From an uncultured beta proteobacterium (lineage in GTDB: Bacteria; Pseudomonadota; Gammaproteobacteria; Burkholderiales; SG8-39), in NCBI GenBank assembly GCA_903859155.1, contig CAIOLO010000043.1, positions 1-64,000 of the forward strand: 64,000 bases of DNA. Reading direction: 5' to 3'. Shown piece by piece: positions 36,313 through 45,346 of this stretch (positions are counted from its first letter, which is position 1; each line of letters opens with the position of its first letter). The notes under the pieces were generated by a model. The model searched no databases, had not been told where the DNA came from, and was given only the letters and a program-made list of their open reading frames with translations. The position numbers and the translations under genes were made by a program.

Positions 36313-38267
36313 GGCCTGAATTGCCTCACCAGTTTGCGAAGCCGGCGTGCTTGCGGCTGTGCCGCGTCGCGCCCATAGCGCAATTGGACATAAAGGGCAA
36401 CGACTGCCGCGATAATGCCGGCGCGCTGTGGCAGCGCGGATTCGGCACGATTGCCGAAATCAACCGGCCCTTCACCGGGGCCGCGCTGGATTCCCGTGCG
36501 TGCCAGCTTGCGGCAGAAGTCCGTCCAGGCGCGCTGCACCGGATCGTCGCGACGCCAGCGGCCCAACAGCCATAAAGCGGTGAGACCGATCACGGCGGCG
36601 GTACTCCAGAACAGCAGGATTGCCAGTGAACGCCAGTCGGGTGATTCCATGCCGAACAGCGTGAGCATCTCGCGCTGACGATCGAAGTTGTAACCCAGCA
36701 CCCACTGATTCCATTTGTTGGCCAGTGCGTTCCAGTTAAAGCGCAGGGATCGCATCCACTCGGCATCGACTCGCATCAAAAGGGGCAGATTCGAGTTCTG
36801 CGGCACTGCCGCGGCGAGCCCTGAGTCAACGCGCAGCGGCACGGCCAGTGCGGTGGGGTCGACGCGCAGCCAACCGTCATTGCCGGACCAGACTTCGCTC
36901 CAGGCATGTGCGTCAGCCTGGCGGATTTCCATGTAGCCGTCGACGGGATTGAGTTCGCCCCCCTGGTAGCCGGTGACAATTCGCGCAGGCACATTGGCGG
37001 CACGCATCATGAATGCGAATGCGGAGGAGAAATGCTCGCAGAAACCGCGTTTGCTATCGAACACGAACTCATCGACGGTATTCTCGCCGAGCAGCGGCGG
37101 TGTCAGGGTATATTCGAAACGGCTGTTGCGGAAGAATTCGATGCCCTGGCGCACCACGGCGGCGTTGCTGTCGGGGCCGGTTCCGGCGTTGGCACGCCAC
37201 TGCTCGGCCAGGGCCCGCGCCCTGGGATTGCCGTTGCGCGGCAGACGCAAGGCGATGGCGAGATCGCGGGCCTCGGCGCCTGCACTGGCCCGGTACTGCG
37301 GATAGGAGCGCAGCAGGTAGCGGCTGCGCGTCCTCACCTGCGGCAGCGACAGCAGTTGGTAATCCTGGGTCATCCGCGCCTGCGGCGGAATGCGCGCCGG
37401 AAGATCCAGCGCAAACAGCCAGTTGCGATTGTGCGGCTCGAGTGTCATCTCGTAATCAAAGGGCTGGCCACTGGCATCAAGCTGATAGTCGTTGTTGAGG
37501 CGTGAAAATCCGGAGCGCCAGGTCTTGCCATCGAAATCCCAGAACACCGGGCCGCGCCAGTAAAGACCGCGTCGCGACGGCGGATTGCCGGTGAATTTGG
37601 CGCGAAACGCAATGGCGTCGGATTGGGACAGGTTGCTCAACGTGCCCGGGGTCATCGAGTCGGACAGCCCGGTGACACCGGCGAACGCATCCTGGGGCAG
37701 CCCCCAGAGCGGGCCGGGCATGCGGGGAAACAGGAAAAACAGCAGCAGCATGACCGGGCTTGCCTGCAGCAACAGGATTGCGGCGGTGCGCAGGCTGTCG
37801 GCGAGCCGGCGGCTGGTGTCGTTGAAACTCACCAGACTGGCACTTATCAGCAGGACCGTGACCAGCATCAGCGCCGCTGTCGGCATCGTCTGCGAATAGA
37901 AGAAATTGGTGAGCGCGAGAAAATAGGCCAGATAGACGACCACGAAAATATCGCGCATCACCTTCAGTTCGAGCAGTTTGAGCGACATCAGCAGCACCAG
38001 CAGGGTGACACCGGCATCGCGACCGAAAATGGTTCGATAAGTCAGAAATACGCCGATGGCCCCGCCGATGGCCAGCACAACCAGCCAGGCGCGATGCGGG
38101 AGCCTGCGGGGTCCTGTCGCAATCCAGATGCGCAGGGAGAAAAACAGCGCCAGCCAGCCATTTACCCACCAGGGCAGGCGCTCGGTATGCGGGGATGCGG
38201 CCAGCGCAAGCCCGGCAAACAGGGCGAGCAGATTGGCTAGCGGGAGATTAATGCTGGCCGGGTTCAT
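36309..38267 (-). CDS. TgpA-like transglutaminase (DUF3488) membrane protein
   Basis: 652 residues. An N-terminal block of about seven membrane segments (DUF3488) is followed by a periplasmic transglutaminase-like domain with the triad C about 408 (GFCEHFSSAF), H about 453 (ADAHAWSEVW) and D about 470 (RVDPTA). A final membrane segment and a cytoplasmic DUF4129-like tail complete it. The start at ATG 38267 overlaps DUF58 by 20 bases; an in-frame ATG at 38315 is less likely. With MoxR and DUF58 it forms a well-known envelope operon whose substrate is not defined. Confidence 0.92.
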   Translation of the reverse strand: MNPASINLPLANLLALFAGLALAASPHTERLPWWVNGWLALFFSLRIWIATGPRRLPHRAWLVVLAIGGAIGVFLTYRTIFGRDAGVTLLVLLMSLKLLELKVMRDIFVVVYLAYFLALTNFFYSQTMPTAALMLVTVLLISASLVSFNDTSRRLADSLRTAAILLLQASPVMLLLFFLFPRMPGPLWGLPQDAFAGVTGLSDSMTPGTLSNLSQSDAIAFRAKFTGNPPSRRGLYWRGPVFWDFDGKTWRSGFSRLNNDYQLDASGQPFDYEMTLEPHNRNWLFALDLPARIPPQARMTQDYQLLSLPQVRTRSRYLLRSYPQYRASAGAEARDLAIALRLPRNGNPRARALAEQWRANAGTGPDSNAAVVRQGIEFFRNSRFEYTLTPPLLGENTVDEFVFDSKRGFCEHFSSAFAFMMRAANVPARIVTGYQGGELNPVDGYMEIRQADAHAWSEVWSGNDGWLRVDPTALAVPLRVDSGLAAAVPQNSNLPLLMRVDAEWMRSLRFNWNALANKWNQWVLGYNFDRQREMLTLFGMESPDWRSLAILLFWSTAAVIGLTALWLLGRWRRDDPVQRAWTDFCRKLARTGIQRGPGEGPVDFGNRAESALPQRAGIIAAVVALYVQLRYGRDAAQPQARRLRKLVRQFRP

Positions 38268-39225
38268 ACAAGGCCAGCGCCTCAAGGCAGCGTTCGAAAT
38301 GCTTGTCTCCGCCATCCAGTTCCAGGTGCGCCCCGGGGATGTTCAATGCATATTTCAATCCGGCCTCCCTGGCCAGCAATACCCAGCGGGTCAGGCGCGA
38401 CAACCGCGCTTCAATATCGAGCGTGTCCGGCAGGTCGCCCCAGTCCAGGATCAATTCCTGGCTGGCGCGACCCAAGAAGGATTTGGTGACCATCGATTCA
38501 CTGCGCGCGACGGCCTTCCAGGCGATATGGCGGGGGGAGTCACTTGGCTGGTAGCTGCGAAGCCCGGAGAAATCATCGGCACCGATGCCCGTGCTCACCG
38601 CGTCGCCGTTGTCTGCGCGCGGTCGTGGCAGGGGCAGCGGGGAATGGTCCGGCTTGGGGTAGATCAGCGCGCGCAACTCCGGCCGGACATAGCTCCAGGC
38701 GCGAAACATTCCCAGCGGATAAAACGTCTCCAGTGTGACCCGTGGCAACTGCAGCCAGCCGCGGCGCGCGGTGCGCACCGGTATCCGCAGGATGCTGACG
38801 TGCCAACCGGGAAAATTCGCGCTTTGCCTCTGGTCTTCGCAGACGGCGTGGATTGCGTGGCGCATGTCGTCGCGTTGATTCTCGACGTGCAGGTCGAAAT
38901 ACGCCATGTCGCCGGCAAATACGGCATCGGTCTTGCCGCCGCTGACGATCAGATAGGCCATGTTCCTGAACGTATGGAGAATGGATACGATCGCCATTCC
39001 CGCCAGCAGGAAGGTGAGGATGTAACCCAGCGAAAGGTTGTAATTGATGGAGCCCACCAGCATCAGGAGCAGGGCCAGGGCGAACGAGATGCCGTGGCGT
39101 GTCGGCAGAACGTAGACGCGCCGCTGTACCAGAACGATGCGGCCTTTTTCCGGTTGGTGCCGGCGCGAAAACCATTTCCAGAAGGTGTAGGCGTGCGACG
39201 AATTCAGGGTGTCGTCCAGGTTCAT
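38248..39225 (-). CDS. DUF58 domain protein
   Basis: 325 residues. Two membrane segments (about 45-90, GISFALALLLMLVGSINYNLSLGYILTFLL) precede a beta-rich part and the DUF58 motif FSGLRSYQPSDSPRHIAWKAVARSE. Ending LILDWG, it corresponds to a von Willebrand A-like fold. It lies between moxR (27 bases upstream) and the transglutaminase, the standard order. It probably assembles with the MoxR ATPase at the inner membrane. Confidence 0.9.
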   Translation of the reverse strand: MNLDDTLNSSHAYTFWKWFSRRHQPEKGRIVLVQRRVYVLPTRHGISFALALLLMLVGSINYNLSLGYILTFLLAGMAIVSILHTFRNMAYLIVSGGKTDAVFAGDMAYFDLHVENQRDDMRHAIHAVCEDQRQSANFPGWHVSILRIPVRTARRGWLQLPRVTLETFYPLGMFRAWSYVRPELRALIYPKPDHSPLPLPRPRADNGDAVSTGIGADDFSGLRSYQPSDSPRHIAWKAVARSESMVTKSFLGRASQELILDWGDLPDTLDIEARLSRLTRWVLLAREAGLKYALNIPGAHLELDGGDKHFERCLEALALYEPGQH

Positions 39226-39252
39226 CGCCGGCCCGCCCGCCCTGCAGGCGCT

Positions 39253-40188
39253 TTACGGAATTGCCACGGCATTGATCAGCCCGCGGGCGGTGTCGACACT
39301 GGTATGACGCACGCCCTCGTGGATGGGGCGCAGGCGGTGGCCTGCGATGCCGGGCAATACCGCCTGGATGTCTTCGGGGATGACCTTGTCACGGCCCTCG
39401 AGCAATGCCCAGGCGCGCGACGCGTGCAGAAGGGACAGCGCCGCGCGCGGCGACAGCCCGCTCGCGTAATCGGGCGAGCGCCGCGAATATTCGACCAGTG
39501 CCTGCACGTAGTCGAGCAGAGCGGGGGCGGCATGCACGTCCCTTACACTGGCCTGCAGTTCTATCAACTGGCCAGGGTTAAGGCAGGCATTCATGGTGGC
39601 AATCATGTCGCGCCGGTCCGCCCCCATGAGCAGCGCACGCTCGGCAGCGTGATCCGGGTAGCCCAGATCGATACGCATCAGGAAGCGATCGAGCTGCGAC
39701 TCCGGAAGGGGGAAAGTGCCGACCTGATTGGAGGGGTTCTGTGTCGCGATGACGAAAAACGGTTCCGGCAGGCGCCGCGTTTCGCCCTCGGCCGTGACCT
39801 GATGCTCCTCCATGGCTTCGAGCAGTGCCGATTGCGTTTTCGGCGTGGCGCGATTGACTTCGTCGGCGAGAATCAGTTGCGCGAATATCGGGCCGGGGTG
39901 AAATTTGAAGCTGGCCGAATCCCTCTCATAGACCGAGACGCCGATGATGTCCGCAGGTAACATGTCGCTGGTGAACTGGATGCGATTGAAATTCAGGCCG
40001 AGCGATCGTGCCAGCACGTGCGCGAGCGTGGTTTTCCCGACGCCCGGAAGGTCCTCAATGAGCAAATGGCCCCTGGCCAGAATGCAGGCCATGGCCAGGC
40101 GTATCTGTCTTTCCTTGCCGAGGATGACCCTGCCGGCCTGCTGAATTACCCTCTCCAGTGAAGCCGCTGTCATGGACGCGTTCAACAT
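39253..40188 (-). CDS. MoxR family AAA+ ATPase
   Basis: 311 residues with Walker A EDLPGVGKTTLAH, Walker B ILADEVNRATPKTQSALLEAMEE, sensor 1 VIATQNPSNQVGTFPLPESQLDRF and the C-terminal lid GLSPRAALSLL. MoxR ATPases act as chaperones for partner complexes. It is the first gene of the operon running moxR-DUF58-transglutaminase-mltB. The start at ATG 40188 lies 71 bases from the divergent deacetylase-like gene; ATG 40173 is an alternative. Confidence 0.93.
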   Translation of the reverse strand: MLNASMTAASLERVIQQAGRVILGKERQIRLAMACILARGHLLIEDLPGVGKTTLAHVLARSLGLNFNRIQFTSDMLPADIIGVSVYERDSASFKFHPGPIFAQLILADEVNRATPKTQSALLEAMEEHQVTAEGETRRLPEPFFVIATQNPSNQVGTFPLPESQLDRFLMRIDLGYPDHAAERALLMGADRRDMIATMNACLNPGQLIELQASVRDVHAAPALLDYVQALVEYSRRSPDYASGLSPRAALSLLHASRAWALLEGRDKVIPEDIQAVLPGIAGHRLRPIHEGVRHTSVDTARGLINAVAIP

Positions 40189-40259
40189 TCGCTTTCAACC
40201 GATTGTGAACGCGCGAGTTTATACTGCTTTATCGACCGAATGGACGCGCTTTAGCCCTA

Positions 40260-41183
40260 ATGACAATCGCATATATCACGCACCCTGATTGCCTCAAGCA
40301 TCAGATGGGGTTGCATCATCCGGAATGTCCGGAGCGCCTTGGCGCCATCGAGGACCAGTTGCTGGCATCCAGCCTGTCGGGCCTGCTGCAGCACCACGAG
40401 GCGCCCCTGGCCACCGTGGAACAGATCACGCGGGTGCATCCAGTCGATCAGTACGAGGCGATCCGGGATGCCACCCCTGAGGCGGGTATCGTGCATCTTG
40501 ATCCGGACACTGCGATGTGCCCGGATTCGTTCGCCGCGGCCATGCGTGCCGCGGGTGCCGCGGTGCTGGCGACGGATCTGGTGGTTTCCGGACGCGCCCG
40601 GTCGGCTTTTTGCGCGGTCAGACCCCCGGGACATCACGCCATGCGCGGCCGGGCGATGGGCTTTTGCCTGTTCAACAATGTGGCGATCGCCGCAATGCAC
40701 GCCCTGGAACACCATGGACTCAAACGCGTCGCGCTGGTCGATTTCGACGTCCATCACGGTAATGGCACGGAAGACATTTTCAGCGGCGATGAACGCACCG
40801 TCATGGTGAGCATTTTCCAGCATCCCTACTACCCCTACAGCGGCACGGAGTCTGCCGCGTCCAATATGCACAATGCGCCGTTGCGCGCGGGGTCTGGCGG
40901 CGACCTGCTGCGCAAGACGGTCGAGACCAGCTGGCTGCCGGCACTGGAGGAGTTTCGCCCGCAGATGATCTTCGTTTCGGCGGGATTTGACGCACATGCC
41001 GAAGACGAGATGGGCGGCCTGCGCTTCGTCGAGGCGGACTACGCCTGGGTGACGCAGCGCGTCGTCGAGGTGGCCGCTCGCCACAGCAACGGTCGCATCG
41101 TGTCAGTGCTCGAAGGCGGCTATGCGCTGTCGGCGCTGGGCAGAAGCGTGGCGGCACACATCAAGGTGCTGGGTGGTTATTAG
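40260..41183 (+). CDS. Histone deacetylase / acetoin-utilisation family amidohydrolase
   Basis: 307 residues of the arginase-deacetylase fold: HPECPERL, RPPGHHAM with H125-H126, GFCLFNNVAIAA, zinc ligands D161-x-D163-x-H165 in VDFDVHHGNGT, and SAGFDAHAEDEMG plus LEGGYAL. Bacterial members deacetylate small molecules such as polyamines; the substrate here is unknown. Every catalytic position is present. Its 3' end overlaps the convergent small secreted protein gene by 23 bases. Confidence 0.92.
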   Translation: MTIAYITHPDCLKHQMGLHHPECPERLGAIEDQLLASSLSGLLQHHEAPLATVEQITRVHPVDQYEAIRDATPEAGIVHLDPDTAMCPDSFAAAMRAAGAAVLATDLVVSGRARSAFCAVRPPGHHAMRGRAMGFCLFNNVAIAAMHALEHHGLKRVALVDFDVHHGNGTEDIFSGDERTVMVSIFQHPYYPYSGTESAASNMHNAPLRAGSGGDLLRKTVETSWLPALEEFRPQMIFVSAGFDAHAEDEMGGLRFVEADYAWVTQRVVEVAARHSNGRIVSVLEGGYALSALGRSVAAHIKVLGGY

Positions 41184-41679
41184 CGTTGCGCATGCTTTCC
41201 ATGTGCCAGGCTTCGCAGGTGCCGGCGTAAGAAGTGCCCGGCAGGCGGCGAAAGGCGCCATCCGGATCGATATGCACACTGCGGTCGAAATGCCAGGCGA
41301 TCACCGCGGCATAGCGCAGGCAGCGTCCTTCGCGCGCACGCAGTTCGCATCCCAGCAGGGTGGTGACCATGACGCTGTCGTTGATGTCCTCTACCAGGTG
41401 CACGCCGGTCTCGCCCGAGTAGACCCGCACGCCGCGCCCGCCGACACTGCGGCTTGAGACCACGCGCGCCTGGCCGCTGCCGGCGTCGACCCCGTCGACA
41501 ATCAGCATGAGATCTGAGCGCGGCCAGCCGCTGCGCAGCGCGGCGCCGCTGATGCGCATATCGCAGATCAGGTCACCGGTTTGCGAGAAATCGGCCAGGG
41601 TGGCGGGCTCTTCGCCACCGGCAGCGACAGACCAGGGCAGGAGGCACAAACCAATCAGGGTTGCGGCCATGCGCTTCAT
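41161..41679 (-). CDS. Small secreted protein of unknown function
   Basis: 172 residues with a clear signal peptide (MKRMAATLIGLCLLPWSVAAG). The mature part is beta-rich with cysteines at ICDM, LLGCEL, RCLRY and TCEAW, which may form two disulfides in the periplasm. I do not recognise the family. Start ATG 41679 has GGAAGGAC upstream; ten further in-frame codons exist before it. The stop overlaps the deacetylase-like gene from the other strand. Confidence 0.7.
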   Translation of the reverse strand: MKRMAATLIGLCLLPWSVAAGGEEPATLADFSQTGDLICDMRISGAALRSGWPRSDLMLIVDGVDAGSGQARVVSSRSVGGRGVRVYSGETGVHLVEDINDSVMVTTLLGCELRAREGRCLRYAAVIAWHFDRSVHIDPDGAFRRLPGTSYAGTCEAWHMESMRNANNHPAP

Positions 41680-41770
41680 GTGCGTCCTTCCCCCGGCCTT
41701 GTTCTGCAAGTTACCGCCCTCGCAGGCCTGTCGGCGCGGGACGGGCCATCCGCCGGCCCGTCCCTGCCGC

Positions 41771-42742
41771 TTACTTCAGTTTGAGATCGAACAACTTGAT
41801 TGCGTTGGTGCGGGCAATCTTCAGCTTGTCCGACTCGGCCATCTGCAGGCTGTCAAACCAGCTCGCAGCATCATTGGTGTCCTCGAAAGGATAGTCGACC
41901 GAGAACAGAATGCGGTCGATGCCCACCACGGAGAGCGCGCATTGAAAGGTCGGTGTGCTGAAGTTGCCGCTGGTGGTGATATAGAAATTTTCCAGGAAAT
42001 ATTCGCCCAGATAGCGCTTGCCGGTGTATCCGCGCGGGCTGAAACGCATGCGTGCGTCGATGCGCCACAGGCTGTAGGGGATGCCCTCGCCCATGTGTCC
42101 GATGATTATCTTCAGGTTGGGATAGTCGTCGAACAGGCCCGAGCCGCACAGCCGCAGCGCGTGCAGGGCGGTGTCCGCGCCGAATCCCCAGGGAGAACTC
42201 GTCAGCCAGGGATGCCCTTCATAGGATGCCTCGCGATTGCCGCGCGGATGAAGGTAAAAGGGTACATCAAGCTTGGATACCTCCCCCCAGAAACCACGGT
42301 ATGCAGGGATGTCGTAATAGATGCTGGGATCGGGTTTGTCTTTCTGGGAAAACCCGTTGACCAGCGCTCCCTTGAATCCGAAGTCTTTGATGCAGCGTCC
42401 GAGTTCGGCCGCTGCGGCCTCCGGATCCTGCATCGGCAGCGCGGCGAATCCTGCAAAGCGATCCGGGCGCTTGGCCACCAGTTCGGCCAGTTTGTCGTTG
42501 GCGCGCCTGGCAAGGTCAATCGCTTTCTTGGTGTCCAGTACCGCCTGCACCGCCGGCGCGTTCAGCGACACGATGGTGAATTCGATGCCGTTCTTGTCCA
42601 TTTCAGCCAGGCGTATGTCGCCCAGGTCGAGGATCTGGCGCTGGAAGGTATCCCAATGCGATGAGCCACCGACGAATCCGTGCGCATCTTCGAGCGTTTC
42701 CATGATGCTCCAGTGTTCTTCAAACGCGATCTTGCCATTCAT
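41771..42742 (-). CDS. Amidohydrolase of the gamma-resorcylate / 2,3-dihydroxybenzoate decarboxylase family
   Basis: 323 residues of the amidohydrolase-2 TIM barrel. The opening MNGKIAFEEHWSI provides E8 and H10. H165 (FYLHPRG), H216 (IIGHMGEG) and D283 (SVDYPFE) complete the metal site seen in gamma-resorcylate decarboxylases. Other matching blocks are VSLNAPAVQA, KRPDRFAGFAALPMQDP and ITTSGNFSTPT. These enzymes non-oxidatively decarboxylate hydroxybenzoates and can run in reverse. No other ring-degradation gene is adjacent; two Bug binding proteins lie upstream on the same strand. Confidence 0.85.
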   Translation of the reverse strand: MNGKIAFEEHWSIMETLEDAHGFVGGSSHWDTFQRQILDLGDIRLAEMDKNGIEFTIVSLNAPAVQAVLDTKKAIDLARRANDKLAELVAKRPDRFAGFAALPMQDPEAAAAELGRCIKDFGFKGALVNGFSQKDKPDPSIYYDIPAYRGFWGEVSKLDVPFYLHPRGNREASYEGHPWLTSSPWGFGADTALHALRLCGSGLFDDYPNLKIIIGHMGEGIPYSLWRIDARMRFSPRGYTGKRYLGEYFLENFYITTSGNFSTPTFQCALSVVGIDRILFSVDYPFEDTNDAASWFDSLQMAESDKLKIARTNAIKLFDLKLK

Positions 42743-42905
42743 GTGTGCATACTCCGCTGGTTGCCGCTGTTACCTGGCGTGAAAGGTCATCAAGGTGAGT
42801 GCGCGTTTTGCGCGACGCATGACCGGGAGGTGCATGATATCGCGGCCGATGCCCGGCTGCACCCGCCTGCTGCGCCTGTGTTCTGCTGCGCCTGATCCGG
42901 GCGCT

Positions 42906-43235
42906 TCAGTCGGCGGGTTTGCCGCCATCCGGCCCGGCGGCGCCGGGACTGGATTCCAGCTGGGGATTCGTTTCCACGCGGTACTCGCCCTCGATGACGC
43001 CTGCCGGCGCGCCCGCTGCCGAAGCGCTATCGCTGCCGCGCAACCAGCGTCGCACGCCGGAATAAAGCGCCCACGTGCCGACCAGCAGCAGCGAGATCCA
43101 CCAGGCGAGCAACAAGGCAAGAACCGCCAAGGCCAGCGCGCCGATGATGAGTGCGGCCTTGACAAGACCGTGCAAGGCGCGAGAGGCAGAACGGCTCAAA
43201 CTGGCGCGCCCGGGAGGCGAAACATGGCGTGGCAT
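42906..43235 (-). CDS. Small two-helix membrane protein of unknown function
   Basis: 109 residues. A basic, serine-rich N-terminus is followed by two hydrophobic segments (about 28-48 and 50-62), then VIEGEYRVE and a Pro/Gly-rich acidic end. Short membrane proteins ending in such an EGEYR-type motif are common in Burkholderiales, with unknown role. It lies 18 bases downstream of a Bug gene on the same strand. Confidence 0.6.
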   Translation of the reverse strand: MPRHVSPPGRASLSRSASRALHGLVKAALIIGALALAVLALLLAWWISLLLVGTWALYSGVRRWLRGSDSASAAGAPAGVIEGEYRVETNPQLESSPGAAGPDGGKPAD

Positions 43236-43253
43236 GCCTGCATCGGGGTGTCG

Positions 43254-44237
43254 TTACTGCCGCGGAATGTTGTAGTCGCGCAGCAACTTGCCGAAAAACT
43301 CGCGGCGGTCGCGGATCAGATTGGCGAATTCCTCCGGCGTGTTGGTGCTCGGTTCGGTGATCAGTGATTCCAGAAACGCGGCGAATTTGGGTTCATGGAA
43401 CAATTGCACAAATTCCGCGTTGAGGCGGCGTACTGCGGGTTCCGGGGCGCCCGCGGTGGTGAGCAGACCCCACCAGGACTGCGCACTGGGCATGTTGTCG
43501 GCACCCAGTTCTTTCAGGGTGGGCGCATCGGGCCAGGCAGCCAGGCGTTTGGAGCCATTGACCGCCAGCAGCTTGACCTTGCCGGCCTTCAGCAGCGAGA
43601 GCGCGCCGTAGACTCCCATCCAGGTCACGTCGGACTCACCGGTGGCGAGCGCGGTAAAAACCTGGGGGCCACCCTTGTAGGGTATGCCGGGGATATTCGA
43701 TTTCCACAAATCGGCGAGCCAGCGGCGCGACAGGTCGGTGGAGGTGTTCGGTCCCAGCGTTGCCCAGTTGAGAACACCGGGTTTCGCCTGGGCGTAGGCC
43801 TGAAATTCCTGGACGTTATTGACCGGCAGGGCGGATTTGACCAGCAGGCCGCCAAGGATGTAATACAGATTGGTGACCGGTCGGAAATCCCTGGCCGCGT
43901 CGTAGGGCAGCTTCGCGAACAGGTGCGGATTGATGGCCACGGCATCGTTGTTCAATACGCACACGGTGTGGCCGTCGGGTACCGCGCGAGCGCACATGTC
44001 CGCGGCAACCACCGAATTGGCCGCAGGCTGGTTGTCGATCACCAGCGTTTGTCCCATGCGTGGTGTGAGGTCTTCGGCGGCTTTGCGCAGGATAAGGTCG
44101 ACGCCTGCCCCGGGGGTCTGCGGAATGATGACGCGTATCGGTTTGACAGGAAACGCCTGGGCGAGGGCGCCGGCAGACAATACGGTTGCAATGCCGGCGG
44201 CTGCAAGGCAAGCGGGGGCAATCAATGGAGCGTACAT
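43254..44237 (-). CDS. Bug/TctC family periplasmic solute-binding protein
   Basis: 327 residues with a signal peptide ending GALAQ, then AFPVKPIRVIIPQTPGAGVDLILRKA. It shares the same PxxPGxGVD(I/L)ILRKA ligand-loop and PDGHT(I/V)CVLN motif as the Bug protein at 22671-23633, so these two form a paralogous subgroup. The start ATG 44237 follows AAGGAGGATA. It is separated by 90 bases from a second Bug gene upstream on the same strand. No membrane TctA/B components are nearby. Confidence 0.9.
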   Translation of the reverse strand: MYAPLIAPACLAAAGIATVLSAGALAQAFPVKPIRVIIPQTPGAGVDLILRKAAEDLTPRMGQTLVIDNQPAANSVVAADMCARAVPDGHTVCVLNNDAVAINPHLFAKLPYDAARDFRPVTNLYYILGGLLVKSALPVNNVQEFQAYAQAKPGVLNWATLGPNTSTDLSRRWLADLWKSNIPGIPYKGGPQVFTALATGESDVTWMGVYGALSLLKAGKVKLLAVNGSKRLAAWPDAPTLKELGADNMPSAQSWWGLLTTAGAPEPAVRRLNAEFVQLFHEPKFAAFLESLITEPSTNTPEEFANLIRDRREFFGKLLRDYNIPRQ

Positions 44238-44327
44238 GGGTATCCTCCTTGATGGGACTTCGGATGGCAGGCGAGAAACCTCGAGCGGCGCAATGATCGC
44301 GCTTCGCGGGATTTTTGTCAGGAGGCC

Positions 44328-45317
44328 CTATTCCGTCGGCTGTATGCCTGCGCCTTTGACTATCCGCGCCACCAGATCGGTCTGGCGCCGTATCAGTAAC
44401 GCGAATTCCTCCGGCGTGCTGCCCACCACGTCCAGTCCTTGCGCATCGAGTTTCTGGCGGGTGTCCTGGCGGTTGAGCGCCCTGATGGTATCCGCGCTGA
44501 TGCGGCTGAGGATTGCCGCAGGCAGGTTGGCCGGACCGAGCAGGCCGGTCCAGCTTGGCGGAGGCTCGAAACCGGCAACAGCTTCAGGCAGGGCAGGGAC
44601 ATCGGGTATGCGCTCAGAGCGCGTTTCGCGCACCACCGCAATCAATTTCACCTTTCCGGTTTTCACCTGCGGCAGCGCCACCGAGAGGATGCTGAATGCC
44701 ATGGGCAGGCGGTCGCCGGCGACATCCAGCAGCGCCTGCAGGCTGCCCTTGTAGGGGATATGCACCATCTGCGCACCGGTGAGTTGTGCAATCTGCTCGC
44801 CCGAGAGGTGATGTTCGCTTCCCACCCCGGAGGTGCCATAGGCAATCTTTCCGGGATTGGCCCTGGCGTAGTCGATCAGTTCCTTGAGGTTTTTCACCGG
44901 CAGCGATGGCGCCACCACGATGGTGGTGACCGATTGAATCAGTTGTGAAATGGGGGTGAAGTCCTTTACCGGATCGAAGGGCATGGTCCTGGACATGAAG
45001 CGGCGGATCACCTGGGTGGCCGAAGTGCCGGCCATCAGCGTATAGCCGTCGGGCGCGGAACGCGCCACCTGCTGCGCGGCCACCACGCCGCCCGCGCCGG
45101 CCTGGTTTTCCACGATAACCGTCTGGCCCATCAGCTCCGACAGTGGTTGGGCGAAGATTCTCACCAGCGTATCGCCGCTTGATCCGGGAATGAACTGGGT
45201 GAGCATGCGCACCGGCTTTGCCGGATACGCCTGCGCTTGCGCCACGGGGGAGATAGTGAACCCGGCGAAAAGGCTTGCGCCGATGGCGAGGCGCAGTCTG
45301 CGCGACAAGCTGGGCAT
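44328..45317 (-). CDS. Bug/TctC family periplasmic solute-binding protein
   Basis: 329 residues. The signal peptide ends VAQAQ, then AYPAKPVRMLTQFIPGSSGDTLVRI, with the canonical PGSSGD loop and aspartate, VIVENQAGAGGVVAA, APDGYTLMAGT and HIPYKGSLQALLDV. Start ATG 45317 has GGGG upstream; a TTG at 45329 is also in frame. It differs from its neighbour at 43254-44237 in the ligand loop, so the two probably bind different acids. It is 17 bases downstream of mnmH on the same strand. Confidence 0.9.
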   Translation of the reverse strand: MPSLSRRLRLAIGASLFAGFTISPVAQAQAYPAKPVRMLTQFIPGSSGDTLVRIFAQPLSELMGQTVIVENQAGAGGVVAAQQVARSAPDGYTLMAGTSATQVIRRFMSRTMPFDPVKDFTPISQLIQSVTTIVVAPSLPVKNLKELIDYARANPGKIAYGTSGVGSEHHLSGEQIAQLTGAQMVHIPYKGSLQALLDVAGDRLPMAFSILSVALPQVKTGKVKLIAVVRETRSERIPDVPALPEAVAGFEPPPSWTGLLGPANLPAAILSRISADTIRALNRQDTRQKLDAQGLDVVGSTPEEFALLIRRQTDLVARIVKGAGIQPTE

Positions 45318-45346
45318 GGTTTTCCCCAAGTCTGAAAAACAGGATT

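Noticed and set aside
38056-39960. A plus-strand open frame of about 630 codons antisense to the DUF58 and MoxR genes
   Set aside because: It spans two well-recognised genes on the other strand and their gap; its translation has no family features.
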